Shown here in pieces: positions 1 to 8,677 of a stretch of DNA of 58,273 nucleotides. The position numbers and the translations under genes were made by a program. The notes below the pieces were generated by a model. The model did no database searches. It saw only the letters and a list, made by a program, of their open reading frames with translations, and was not told the origin of the DNA. This DNA comes from an uncultured Rubrobacteraceae bacterium (GTDB lineage Bacteria > Actinomycetota > Rubrobacteria > Rubrobacterales > Rubrobacteraceae), in the NCBI GenBank assembly GCA_902806095.1, contig CADCVF010000082.1, positions 1-58,273 on the forward strand, given 5' to 3'. Numbering within the stretch: position 1 is the stretch's first letter; each line of letters opens with the position of its first letter.

Positions 1-308
1 TTTTTGTGGAGCGATAGCGATACTCTGCATGGACGGCCGTCTCTTTGGTGGCTGGCTTTGGATTTGGCGTCTTTACCATGCCACAGGAGATGGCCGTCTG
101 TTCAATTATCCTGTGCATCCGTCTAGAGAGGGGTGCGCTGCGAGTGCCTAAGCTTGGACGACTGCGCCCTGATAGGCAAAGGAATGTCAGCCAAGCTCAC
201 GTAGTAGAGTGCATATCGCCCTATTCAGTCGAGTGCTTGTAAGGGGAGTTGTGCGAAGACCACATCCGAGCCGCCCGTATGGGAGAATTCCTCCTAAGGG
301 GTGAGAGC
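1..308. other. unassigned stretch before first gene
   Basis: I see no frame with coding character here. The only readable signal is the purine-rich AAGGGGTGAG at about 296-305, which serves as the ribosome binding site of the creatininase-like gene that follows. Any promoter for that gene should lie in this stretch, but no convincing -35/-10 pair was found. Confidence 0.4.
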
Positions 309-1061
309 ATGTTCTCCGTTAACAACTCGACCAAGGATCTCTCAGACGCAGGGATAGACACCGCCATCCTAAGCGTGGGCGCCACCGAGCAGTGCGGCCC
401 CAACCTGCCCCTGAACATCGACACCCTCGTGGCCGACTACTACGCCCGAGCGTGGGGCGAGGTGCTGGGAGCCTACGTGCTGCCCACCTTGCCCTTCAAC
501 ACCTCGGAGGAGCACGCCTCTTTCAAGGGCACCGTCTCGCTGAGCCCTTCCACTTTGATGCTGGTGCTTGAGGAGGTCGTGGAGGGGCTACGCGCCCAGG
601 GCTTCCGCAAGCAGGTGCTCACCGTGGGGCACGGCGGCGCGCTCTGGGTGGGAGCGTTCGTAAAGCACGTCAACCACCATTTCGGGGACGCGGTGGTGAT
701 CGACGCCCACCGGAGGGCGGGTCCGGTCTGGGAAGAAGCGCTGCGCGAGAGCGGGTTGGCGAGCAGGGGCGAGGTGCACGGCGGCGCGCTCTCGCGCGCC
801 TTGGCACTCTACCTGGCGCCAGGGTTCGTGAAGGAGGGAGCATACGGCACACGGGTCTCAGAGCGGATGGAAGCCTACGCGGACTACGTGGGATGGGAGA
901 GGTTCGCCCCCGACGGCAGCTGGGGCCGCTACGAGCCGGAGGCGGACTCCGCAGCGGCCACGGCCGAGGCGGGAAGGGTGCTGCTGGAGCACTTCGTCAG
1001 GGAGCAGGGGGCAAGGCTCAAGGAGCACCTGCAGGAGGCGTGCCACATCAAGGGTATCTAA
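309..1061 (+). CDS. creatininase-family protein with altered metal ligands
   Basis: 250 aa, the usual length of the creatininase / creatinine amidohydrolase family, metal-dependent cyclic amide hydrolases. The family blocks are visible in order: GATEQCGPNLPLNIDT near residue 24, GTVSLSP near 75, TVGHGG near 103, DAHRRAGPVW near 128 and VHGGALSRAL near 153. The classical first block is E-x-H-G-x-H-L-P; here both histidines are replaced (E-Q-C-G-P-N-L-P), and the later H-A-G-E-type block reads H-G-G-A. Those positions include metal ligands in characterised creatininases, so this protein may be catalytically inactive or bind metal differently. I chose ATG 309 over an upstream ATG because AAGGGGTGAG sits just ahead of it. 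It is followed 56 nt later by a GNAT gene on the same strand. Family assignment is firm; substrate is unknown. Confidence 0.8.
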   Translation: MFSVNNSTKDLSDAGIDTAILSVGATEQCGPNLPLNIDTLVADYYARAWGEVLGAYVLPTLPFNTSEEHASFKGTVSLSPSTLMLVLEEVVEGLRAQGFRKQVLTVGHGGALWVGAFVKHVNHHFGDAVVIDAHRRAGPVWEEALRESGLASRGEVHGGALSRALALYLAPGFVKEGAYGTRVSERMEAYADYVGWERFAPDGSWGRYEPEADSAAATAEAGRVLLEHFVREQGARLKEHLQEACHIKGI

Positions 1062-1117
1062 CACCTATTCATCCGATTTACCATTGGTACGCGAACCATA
1101 CCGGAAGGGCAAAGAAG

Positions 1118-1618
1118 GTGATCGACATCGTGCCCTACGACGCCGTGCGCCACCGAGGAGGCGTCCGCGAGATTCTAGCGAAGAACGGTTGGGAAGAGCA
1201 GTACATCGCAGGCCAACTGGCCGGGCTTGACGTCCTCTCGGGCGACCAGCTACCTGGGACGCGCGCTAAGGTCTGCGTCTCGGAAACGGAGGACAGCTTG
1301 AGCGGTTTTGTCTCCGTCGAGTACCGGGAATGGAACCGCCTTGGTCAACTGCAGGGGCTCGCGGTGGACCCGGCCCTCAAGCGGCGGGGGATCGCTTCCA
1401 CACTCGTCCACCGAGCCGAACAGTTCGTGCGAGGAGCAGGCGGGCGCGGGCTCTATGTGGATACGCCAGTAACCAACGCGCCCGGTCGCAGCTTCTACGA
1501 GGCTTTGGGCTACGGGCAAGCCTACGTGATGCCCGAGTACTACGACGAAGGGCTCGATGGCGTCACCTACCTCAAGCTCTTTGCGAAAGTATATACACTC
1601 AGAGCCGGAGGAGTTTAG
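1118..1618 (+). CDS. GNAT-family N-acetyltransferase
   Basis: 166 aa. The acetyl-CoA binding motif A is clear: LAVDPALKRRGIASTLV at about residues 83-99 contains the R/Q-x-x-G-x-A pyrophosphate loop, and a C-terminal SFYEALGYG block (about 126-134) is the usual GNAT beta5/alpha4 region. The acceptor cannot be read from the sequence. Start GTG 1118 is preferred: it has GGAAGGGCAAAGAAG just before it, whereas extending the frame upstream only runs into the antisense-like shadow of the creatininase gene. Same strand as, and close behind, the creatininase-like gene, so the two may be co-transcribed. Confidence 0.8.
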   Translation: MIDIVPYDAVRHRGGVREILAKNGWEEQYIAGQLAGLDVLSGDQLPGTRAKVCVSETEDSLSGFVSVEYREWNRLGQLQGLAVDPALKRRGIASTLVHRAEQFVRGAGGRGLYVDTPVTNAPGRSFYEALGYGQAYVMPEYYDEGLDGVTYLKLFAKVYTLRAGGV

Positions 1619-2410
1619 CTGCCCCGACGAGGAGAGCCGCGGTCCCCGTTAAGTGTCCCGAACATACCGCCCGCACCGCCCGCAACCAGTGTCGGTGAGA
1701 AGGGAGGCCTGCTAGAGCGCCATTACGCGCTTTCAGTTCGCGGGCGCTACTTGCGACGGCGGTCGATAACCCTATCCTTTGGGTCGGCGATAACGAACGG
1801 TACCGACCGCACCAATCCTCACCGGGGGGCGCGCTAACGACGCTGCGGGCGATGCGGGCGGTATTCGCGGATGATCGTCCTCAGGGTCACTCGTCCGCTA
1901 TCCTGACTTCGACTATGGTCCTTCTAAGCCGTCTGAAACGCCGCTGAAGCCGCGGCGCGGGTCCTCGCCGACCCGGGGGCTCAACCCCGTGTTGCGTCCT
2001 CCAAACCGGCCCATACACACATCCATCTCAGGTGAGCCGTACCTCTCGTATTGGGCCACCCCCTAAACTCCTGGTACTCCTCCCCGCCCCCTGTTGGCGT
2101 GTTGACGGGGTGTCGCGCATGCGCCCGAGCGCATCTTTCTTAATACGGATGTGCGATACCTAGCGGTCGGTTCTCAGGGCCGATAAGGCTCGGAGCGACC
2201 ATAGGGTCGCCAACGAGCGGGGCCATGCAGTAGCCTGCATACCAGTTTCTGAGAACGCCTCTTCCACGCACTCGGGTGAATAAGCCACACTCAGGCGCCA
2301 CCTACAGTGGTCTAGGACGGTGTTGAGTACCACGCCAACCACGATCAGCACTATGCCCAAGACGTGTACAAGGCCCTACGACCTCCTTCCAGATCACCAA
2401 CCCCAAGCGA
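1619..2410. other. 792-bp stretch without supported gene
   Basis: G+C-rich sequence with no frame of convincing codon use. A small G/C hairpin is visible near 1975-1992 (CGGGGG, loop, AACCCCG). A 66-codon minus-strand frame at 2160-2360 begins with a hydrophobic run but then loses protein character and has no clear ribosome binding site, so I do not call it. No tRNA, rRNA or riboswitch was recognised. Confidence 0.4.
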
Positions 2411-3133
2411 TCACGGCTCCTCCTCTCGGCCCGCCAGGAAATCGATGACGATCCCGGCGTCGAGGCTGCCATGGCCGGCGCCTGGCAGGACGGTGAGCCG
2501 CGCGTTGGGGAGTCCTTCGCGCAGGGCGAGGGTGTGCTCCATGGGGATCTCCTCGTCGTGATCGCCGACCATGATTAGCGCCGGCCCGGAGTAACCCCCA
2601 ATGTCCTCGACCGTGAGGGTCGGCTCCTCGCGATGCATCCGGTCGAGCTTCTCCTTCACGACCCAGAAGTGCTCCCGCCCGTCGGGGGCAACGGCACCCC
2701 AGTAGTCGATGAAGAACGCAAGCGTCTCCTCGTCCAGCTCGATCGCTCCCGGAGCCCAACCATCATGATGGAACACTCCAGCGCTAAAGACCAGCTTACG
2801 CACGAATTCGGGACGCTCCAGGGCGGCAAGCAGCGCGACTATCGCACCGTCGCTGTGGCCGAGTAGGTAGGCCGGGCCGCCGACGACCTGCTCGAGGAAG
2901 GCGATCGTGTCACGAGCCATCTGCTCGTAGGTGATCGGACCCTCGACGTCGGGCGTGCGCCCGTGCCCGCGCCGGTCGGGCCGGAAGACGCGGAAGTGCC
3001 GCGCGAACTCGGGGACGTACTCTTCGAACGCCCGCGAGTCCGCGAGTCCCGGGTGCAGGAGTACGAGGGCTTCGCCCGCGCCGTCCTCCTCGTAGTAGGT
3101 GTGGACGTCAGCGAGCTGTACGTAGTTGGACAT
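2411..3133 (-). CDS. alpha/beta-fold hydrolase
   Basis: 240 aa, typical of small esterase/lactonase-like alpha/beta hydrolases. The nucleophile elbow is LLGHSDGA (Ser near residue 94), the oxyanion strand is LVLLHPGLADSRAF near 23-36, the acid is in MVGDHDEEIP near 190-199, and the catalytic His is in GAGHGSL near 219-225. All three members of the triad are therefore present. The start ATG at 3133 is preceded on the minus strand by an A-rich AAAGGAGCAGC box. No partner gene indicates a substrate; 3-oxoadipate enol-lactonase-like and generic esterase roles are both possible. Confidence 0.85.
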   Translation of the reverse strand: MSNYVQLADVHTYYEEDGAGEALVLLHPGLADSRAFEEYVPEFARHFRVFRPDRRGHGRTPDVEGPITYEQMARDTIAFLEQVVGGPAYLLGHSDGAIVALLAALERPEFVRKLVFSAGVFHHDGWAPGAIELDEETLAFFIDYWGAVAPDGREHFWVVKEKLDRMHREEPTLTVEDIGGYSGPALIMVGDHDEEIPMEHTLALREGLPNARLTVLPGAGHGSLDAGIVIDFLAGREEEP

Positions 3134-3456
3134 CCGAGCTGCTCCTTTAGTTGCCTGAATTTACGGGCGGGCGTAGCGCAGCAAGATGAGGGCACCATCG
3201 AACGTCCGTGCTTTGGCTAGGGTCTGGGTGCTCGCGCTCGCCCACCCTCAAAGGATACGTCAGAGGCGGCGCATTCTCTAAGCCTTCTAGAACTCTCTGC
3301 CCCGGGCCAGTATCGACTGATCGGACCGGGGCTATGCGAACTTCGGAGAACCCCCTCAAGGCAACTTCCGAGAACGCTCCTTCTAGGACGTACGGTGAAT
3401 AAGGGCAAGATGAAGGGCCGGGACGCCGCCGACCACGGGAGTCAGCGTCTGACGTC
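3134..3456. other. intergenic stretch without supported gene
   Basis: No frame with coding character on either strand. It separates two divergently placed minus-strand loci (the intact hydrolase on the left and a decayed RibD/DHFR-like gene on the right). No terminator with a T-run was found. Confidence 0.35.
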
Positions 3457-3911
3457 TTAGACCAGGTGGGTGACCCGGTCGCCGGGCACGATCGTGGTCG
3501 GGTTCTCCAACAGCTGCGGCTCGGCCAGGGCGCCCGTGGCGAAGAACGGGCGGCCGGAGCCGAGAACCTCCGAGACGAGGTTGACGACCACCTGGTCGAT
3601 CAGCCCGAGCTTGCGCGCCTGGCCGCCGATCCGACCGGCGGCCACGTCGACGTCTCGCCCGCCGGCTTGCCGTTCCAGCCGTTAGTCAGGTCGAACACAC
3701 GCCGTCCGATGACCATCGCCGCCACGTCGCGGTAGAGGCTCTGCATGAAGTCGGCCGAGGCTTGGGTGGTTCGGAACTCCTCGTCGGTGCCCGGGAAGCT
3801 CCAGGTGACGTCGCCGTTACCGTACCAGTCGAGCAGCGGCCTGACGTCGTCTCTGTCTTCGGCGATGAACCCGGCCAGCGAGACCACCGCTCCCATAATC
3901 GCCTTACCCAT
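3457..3911 (-). pseudogene. dihydrofolate reductase-like (RibD C-terminal domain) gene, internally deleted
   Basis: The 5' part (3600-3911) encodes MGKAIMGAVVSLAGFIA..., with the family segments VTWSFPG and VIGRRVFDLTNGW; the 3' part (3457-3660) in another frame encodes DVDVAAGRIGGQARKLG then LIDQVVVNLVSEVLGSGRPFF, the characteristic end of this fold. In intact proteins of about 190 aa, some 40 residues separate NGW and the DVxVAGG block. Here GETSTW joins directly to the DVDVAAGR frame near 3655, so a deletion removed the middle and shifted the frame. The gene is therefore dead or makes a truncated product. It starts with a clear ATG at 3911 with GGAAGGAG upstream. Confidence 0.75.
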
Positions 3912-4015
3912 GTGTATCTCCTTCCTCGGTCGCTGTCTGCGGCCAGTCGGCCGCGGTGATGCGGGTAAGGCTCTCCTCCATCAATCGGTACGCATGAGCA
4001 TAGTCCATTCTCTCC

Positions 4016-4225
4016 TCAGCTTAGGGCAAGGACAACCGACGTATAGAGATGACGAAGGTTGTGCTCCTCCACCGGACCGATCTCCCCTATGGTGTAGAAG
4101 CCTGCCCATGGCACATCCGGGTCAACGGATTGGCGCAACCGCTTGAGGAGCTCCCGTTTCTCCTGCTCGCGGAACATCCTGGGATTGTGATGGCGGCTCA
4201 TGCCGACCCCGGCCTTGATAGCTAT
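4016..4225 (-). pseudogene. FIST-domain protein remnant, start codon and middle lost
   Basis: Reading the minus strand from 4225, an AGGAGGT box is followed after the usual spacing by ATA (not ATG), then AIKAGVGMSRHHNPRMFREQ, which matches the N-terminus of FIST sensory proteins. It runs straight into KRELLKRLRQSVDPDVPW and AGFYTIGEIGPVE...LYTSVVLALS, which matches the extreme C-terminus of the FIST_C domain. About 300 residues that should lie between are missing. So the original start appears mutated to ATA and the core is deleted in frame. An internal ATG at 4201 could still give a 61-aa peptide. FIST proteins bind small ligands and signal to histidine kinases or GGDEF proteins; this one is not expected to work. 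The identification rests on remembered family ends, not on an alignment. Confidence 0.6.
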
Positions 4226-4438
4226 GAGTAGACCTCCTACTCTTTGGGGAAATCTTAGCTTAGGCAGGGTTGGGCAGCATCTTTTAGGATGCCCTATCTC
4301 TCCTCACCATATGGAGGATTGGTAGGTGTCTGGCTATCTTGCTTCGGAGCCGCATACCAGTGCACAGTCGTAGCGAGGCGTGCGTCTGTGATAGGCATAC
4401 GGATCAATGTCATTGCAAGGTGCTGTAAGAAGTCTCAG

Positions 4439-4729
4439 TTACTTGGCTTCGTACACAATGACTTGCCCCTCGGCGAACTCCGGGGACGGAAGGAGCTCGC
4501 TCAGGTTTTGCCTGACCCACTCCTCTGCCTTCAAGTGGCTCTCCTCTGCGCCCGACTGCTCCTCAAAGACGCTAACCGAAACGATCTCGCCCTGCCGGGG
4601 AGCCAGGACGAAGTAAGACACGAACCCCGGCGTCTCCCTGATGATGGGCACAAAGCCTTCTTTGGCCCGTCGCACCACCGAATCAATCGAATCGGGGTCC
4701 GTGCGGTAGTAGCGTATGGCCGCAAACAT
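4439..4729 (-). CDS. antibiotic-biosynthesis-monooxygenase-like (ABM) domain protein
   Basis: 96 aa, a single dimeric alpha/beta-barrel style domain. The pattern MFAAIRYYRTDPDS..., an amphipathic helix (VVRRAKEGFVPIIRETPG), a beta strand with FVSYFVLAPRQGEIVSVSVFE, and a second helix ending QNLSELLPSPEFAEGQVIVY is typical of the ABM/DUF-type stress proteins widespread in actinobacteria. Members degrade haem, oxidise quinone-like compounds or have no known activity, so no substrate is assigned. ATG 4729 follows an AGGAGTGTCAG box on the minus strand. It stands alone between the FIST remnant and the P-type ATPase. Confidence 0.75.
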   Translation of the reverse strand: MFAAIRYYRTDPDSIDSVVRRAKEGFVPIIRETPGFVSYFVLAPRQGEIVSVSVFEEQSGAEESHLKAEEWVRQNLSELLPSPEFAEGQVIVYEAK

Positions 4730-4927
4730 CTGACACTCCTTCTATTCGTTCAACCGGCGAACTCGCATGTCCAGACCTAACCTTACCCGGTGAGGTCGAA
4801 TAGCAACATCGGTAGGACTCAAGCTCGACTCCAGATCGTTGCCACGTCTTCGCCGTCGAGTCCGACCTTTGGCACCAACGTCATCTGAACCAACCACCAA
4901 GGAGAGCTCCCCTAATCGCAGGAGTCC

Positions 4928-7708
4928 TTACGCATACAACTCCTCGCGCGATGATTTCCTCCGAGCCAGCCACTTCTCGACTTCCACGGCCCAAAAGATG
5001 ATAGTGCTCAACGCGACAGCGATAGCGAGGTCCGCAAGCGGCAGCGCCTCGGTCTCTAGAAATCGCTGAAAGAAGGGGGTATAGATAGCCAAGAGCTGCA
5101 GTACGAACGTGAGTGCGACCGCCCCAAGGAGCGGCATGTTCGAGAGCGGGCCCACGCTGAAGAGCGACTCGTCGCCGGAGCGAATGGCCATCACATGGCT
5201 CAGCTGGGAGAGAGTAAGGGTGGTGAAGACCATCGTCTGCCAGATTTCGGGCGCAGTTTGCGAGTACCACAAGCCCGTCGCGAGCGACACGAGCGCCATC
5301 AGCACCCCGACCCAGACGACGTGGCGGCCAAGGCCTCGGGCAAAGACGCTCTCGCCGGGAGGACGAGGCGGACGGCGCATGATGTCACGCTCGGCCGGCT
5401 CCGTGCTCAGGGCCAGGGCGGGTGGACCGTCGGTGACCAAGTTGATCCAGAGTATCTGAAGCGGCAAGAGTGGTAGCCCGAGACCCAGGAACGGGCCCAC
5501 GAGCATTACCAGGATCTCGGCGGAGTTGCTTGTAAGTAGATACTTGATGAACTTGCGGATGTTGTCGTAGATGACCCGGCCCTGCTCAACCGCTGCGACG
5601 ATAGTCGCAAAGTTGTCGTCGGTCAAGACCATATCGGCAGCCTCCTTGGAGACGTCAGTGCCCGTTACACCCATAGCCACGCCGATATCAGCTCTCTTCA
5701 AGGCCGGGGCATCGTTTACTCCGTCGCCTGTCATGGCGACGATATGGCCTCTCGTTTGCAAGGCTTCGACTATGTCGAGCTTGTGCTCCGGCGAGACCCG
5801 TGCGTAAACAGGCACCTCCTCAACGAGGTCCACGAGATCCTCCCCCGGTATGCTGGCGAGATCTCTCTCCGTCAGGATGCGCTTGTCTTGGGCGATGCCG
5901 AGCTCGGTGGCGATGTGCCGAGCGGTCAGGGGATGGTCGCCCGTGATCATCACCGGTCGGATACCCGCTCGCTTGCAGGTCTCTACGGCGTCCTTAGCCT
6001 CAGATCGGGGCGGGTCGATCATACCAACCATTCCCAAGAAGGTGAGGTCACGCTCAAGCTCTTCCCCAATATCATCGACTGACCGCAGGCGCCTCAACCC
6101 CACGCCCAAGACGCGGACGCCGTCCTCTGCCAGCCGCTCGTTTGCGGTCGAGATCCTCTCTCGCCATCCTTCCGTCAAAGGCTCGATTTGCCCGTCGTCA
6201 GTCCAAACATCGCTCGAGATCTCCAGCAGGCTGTCCACGGCACCCTTGGTGAAAGCTATGTAGGAGGCACTCCCCTGTACCACATTCAAGATGGACTTAG
6301 GGACCTCCAAGGTCTCTAGGCCCGATCCAGAAACCACTTCGTGAACGGTTGTCATCCGCTTGCGCCCAGAGTCGAAGGGAACCTCTCCGACTCGGGGGAG
6401 TGTGCCCTCGATTTCTGGTTTCTTCAAGCCCTCGCGGGCAGCTGCTACCACCAAGGCGCCCTCGGTCGGATCGCCTACCGCGCGGAAATCACCCTCCTCG
6501 TGGTCCTCCAGCAAGGAGTCGTTGCACAAAGCGCCGCCGGCAAGGAGCATAGCGAGCGTCGGATCGTCACCGACCGCCAGCGGCGTCCGACCGTCCGGGC
6601 CAGGCTTCGAACCGACGAAGCTTCCTTCACCGAGCTCCACAGTGTGGCCGGCTACATCGAGCACGGTGGCGGTCATGCGGTTCTGGGTCAGAGTTCCTGT
6701 CTTGTCTGAGCAGATGACGGTAACAGAACCCAGGGTCTCCACCGCAGGTAGCTTGCGGATCAAGGCCCTCCGCCTGAACATCCTGTGGGCGCCTAGGGCG
6801 AGGGCAATGGTTACCACCGCTGGCAGCCCCTCGGGTACGGCCGCGACGGCCAGGCTCACGGCGGTGAGGAACATTACCTCCAGATCCTCTCCGCGTAGCA
6901 GGCCAAGGGCGAAGACAACCCCGACGATGGCCAGGGCAGCGAGGGCCAGCACCTTGCCCACCTGGTTCAGGCGTCGCTGCAAGGGCGTCTGCTCTCGGTG
7001 GGTGGTCTGGATCATGGATGCGATCTTGCCGAGCTCGGTAGCCATACCGGTCTCGGTGACGACGAACAGACCCCTACCCATGGCGACCAGCGTGCTCGAG
7101 TAGACCATGTTAGCTCGCTCTCCAAGGGGCGTCTCTTCCTCTTCCAGTGCCGCCGGGTTCTTCTCCACCGGTTCCGATTCCCCGGTGAGGGCCGCCTCCT
7201 CAACTCGCAGGTTCGCGCTCTCCAAGAGCCTACCGTCGGCCGGCACCAGGTTCCCCGCCTCGAGCAAGACCACGTCTCCGGGCACCAGTTCGCTGGCCGA
7301 GATCTCCCGCACCCGAGCTTCCCTGCGGACCTTCACCCTCGGGGCAGATAGCTGCTGCAGCGCGGCCATCGCCCTCTCGGCCCTATATTCCTGGCCGAAT
7401 CCCAAAGCCGCATTGAGCACGACGATGACCGCGATGGCTATCGAATCCTCATAGTCACCAAGGAGAGCAGAGACGAGAGCTGCGACGATCAGGATGACGA
7501 TCATGATGGAGGTGAACTGCTCCCACAGGATCGTCCAGGGACTCCTTGTGCCCCTATCTTCGAGCTCGTTCGTACCCCGCGCTTCCAGCCGACGAGCGGC
7601 CTCCTCGCTGCTCAGCCCCGAAGCCGCGTCGGTTTCAAGAGCCCGAAGTACCTCCGCCGCCTCCGAGATGTGCCAGGCGCCTCGCTCCTCGCTCCGGGGC
7701 TTACCCAT
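4928..7708 (-). CDS. cation-translocating P-type ATPase, P2A (Ca2+) type
   Basis: 926 aa, full length for a PacL-like P2-type ATPase in the cytoplasmic membrane. N-terminal cation-ATPase domain (about 10-75), two membrane helices, actuator domain with TGES near 185, M4 with PEGLPAVVTIALALG near 305, phosphorylation site CSDKTGTLTQN near 347, nucleotide-binding domain, hinge TGDGVNDAPALKRADIG near 650, and M5-M10. M5 reads NSAEILVMLVGP and M6 NLVTDGPPALAL, which keep the polar residues used for Ca2+ sites in this class; a Na+ or Mn2+ role cannot be excluded. The ATG at 7708 follows a GGGATCGGCGG stretch. A tandem universal stress protein lies 114 nt upstream on the same strand, so ion homeostasis and stress response may be co-regulated. 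Confidence 0.92.
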   Translation of the reverse strand: MGKPRSEERGAWHISEAAEVLRALETDAASGLSSEEAARRLEARGTNELEDRGTRSPWTILWEQFTSIMIVILIVAALVSALLGDYEDSIAIAVIVVLNAALGFGQEYRAERAMAALQQLSAPRVKVRREARVREISASELVPGDVVLLEAGNLVPADGRLLESANLRVEEAALTGESEPVEKNPAALEEEETPLGERANMVYSSTLVAMGRGLFVVTETGMATELGKIASMIQTTHREQTPLQRRLNQVGKVLALAALAIVGVVFALGLLRGEDLEVMFLTAVSLAVAAVPEGLPAVVTIALALGAHRMFRRRALIRKLPAVETLGSVTVICSDKTGTLTQNRMTATVLDVAGHTVELGEGSFVGSKPGPDGRTPLAVGDDPTLAMLLAGGALCNDSLLEDHEEGDFRAVGDPTEGALVVAAAREGLKKPEIEGTLPRVGEVPFDSGRKRMTTVHEVVSGSGLETLEVPKSILNVVQGSASYIAFTKGAVDSLLEISSDVWTDDGQIEPLTEGWRERISTANERLAEDGVRVLGVGLRRLRSVDDIGEELERDLTFLGMVGMIDPPRSEAKDAVETCKRAGIRPVMITGDHPLTARHIATELGIAQDKRILTERDLASIPGEDLVDLVEEVPVYARVSPEHKLDIVEALQTRGHIVAMTGDGVNDAPALKRADIGVAMGVTGTDVSKEAADMVLTDDNFATIVAAVEQGRVIYDNIRKFIKYLLTSNSAEILVMLVGPFLGLGLPLLPLQILWINLVTDGPPALALSTEPAERDIMRRPPRPPGESVFARGLGRHVVWVGVLMALVSLATGLWYSQTAPEIWQTMVFTTLTLSQLSHVMAIRSGDESLFSVGPLSNMPLLGAVALTFVLQLLAIYTPFFQRFLETEALPLADLAIAVALSTIIFWAVEVEKWLARRKSSREELYA

Positions 7709-7822
7709 CCGCCGATCCCCTTTGTGGGTCCCGTCCTCGGCGTACCTCGCTAGACCTCGGGCGGAGGCCGACCGTGATCTCGAAGGTCGTCAGCCAAGTC
7801 TGGGCCCGCGCTTTGCTTGCCG

Positions 7823-8677
7823 TCATCTGCGCAACCTACCGTCCCCCACGGGCGGATAGACCAGAACCGCTCCTAACCCTGCCCTGACCACCTTGGTGGA
7901 GACGCTCCCCAGCCTCAAGCGTCCTACCAGCCCCAAACCCCGGCTGCCGACCGCGACGAGGGTAGGTTCCTCATTTTCCTGTGCTCCCTCTATGAGAACC
8001 TCTGCAGAGTCGCCTGCGACTATCCTGGTCTGTGGCCGCTGTTGAAGGATGTCTTCCAGCTCACCCGCCCGGTCTTCAAGCTTCGCTTCGACTGCCTCAC
8101 TGGATGCGTGCGGTAGCCGCGGGACGGCATGCAGCAGCAACATCCGGGCACCGAAGAGCTTCCCCAGGTTCGCGGCAAGCTCCGCCGCTTTCCTGGCGTC
8201 TTCGGAAAAATCGTCGCCTACTACGATCCGGGCGGGCGGCCAAACGTCTTCCTCGCGCCGCACCACTAGGACCGGACGGTGCGCGTGGTGGGCGATGTCT
8301 TCGGACTGGCTGCCCATCAGCATGCGTCTTACGCCTCTGTAGCCACGGCTCCCCACCAGTAGCAGGTCGGCTTCGAGCTCATCGCCCAGCTTGAGGACCT
8401 CCTCAAAGGTGCGTCCTTCGCGGAGGTCTGATCGAGTGACGGTTCCTCCCATCTCTCCGATCCGTTTTACCTCCTCGTCGAGGATCTCGCGGCCCTGCCG
8501 CCGAAGCTCACTCTTTACGAAGGCATGTGCGTGGGGTGTGTGCACATCGTGCCAGACGTGGATCAGATGAATCTCGGAGCCACTCCTTCTGGCGATATCG
8601 ACCGCCGCCTTGGTCGCCTGGACAGTGTTCTCGGAGCCGTCGGTGGCCAGCAACATCTTCTTCGGGAAGCGGTTCAT
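7823..8677 (-). CDS. tandem universal stress protein (two Usp domains)
   Basis: 284 aa, two UspA folds in one chain. Domain 1 (about 5-145) begins KKMLLATDGSENTVQATKAA and ends with the ATP-binding loop GSRGYRGVRRMLMGSQSEDI then PVLVVR; domain 2 (about 150-278) begins RIVVGDDFSEDARKAAELA and ends GSRGLGLVGRLRLGSVSTKV then AVLVYPP. The G-x2-G-x9-G(S/T) ATP signature is present in both halves. The start ATG 8677 has AGGGAGGCAAAG upstream. It precedes the P-type ATPase on the same strand. Such proteins commonly bind ATP and act in stress survival; the exact target is not readable. Confidence 0.9.
   Translation of the reverse strand: MNRFPKKMLLATDGSENTVQATKAAVDIARRSGSEIHLIHVWHDVHTPHAHAFVKSELRRQGREILDEEVKRIGEMGGTVTRSDLREGRTFEEVLKLGDELEADLLLVGSRGYRGVRRMLMGSQSEDIAHHAHRPVLVVRREEDVWPPARIVVGDDFSEDARKAAELAANLGKLFGARMLLLHAVPRLPHASSEAVEAKLEDRAGELEDILQQRPQTRIVAGDSAEVLIEGAQENEEPTLVAVGSRGLGLVGRLRLGSVSTKVVRAGLGAVLVYPPVGDGRLRR

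Noticed and set aside
1750-2100. rRNA or riboswitch
   Set aside because: No recognised core motif; only weak G/C hairpins are visible.
2160-2360. 66-codon minus-strand frame starting with a hydrophobic helix
   Set aside because: The hydrophobic start is short, the remainder has no family-like or helical pattern, and there is no ribosome binding site; similar chance frames occur throughout this G+C-rich DNA.
4928-7708. Long open frames antisense to the P-type ATPase (for example 6360-7103)
   Set aside because: They show Ser/Arg/Pro-rich shadow composition opposite a gene with every catalytic motif intact.
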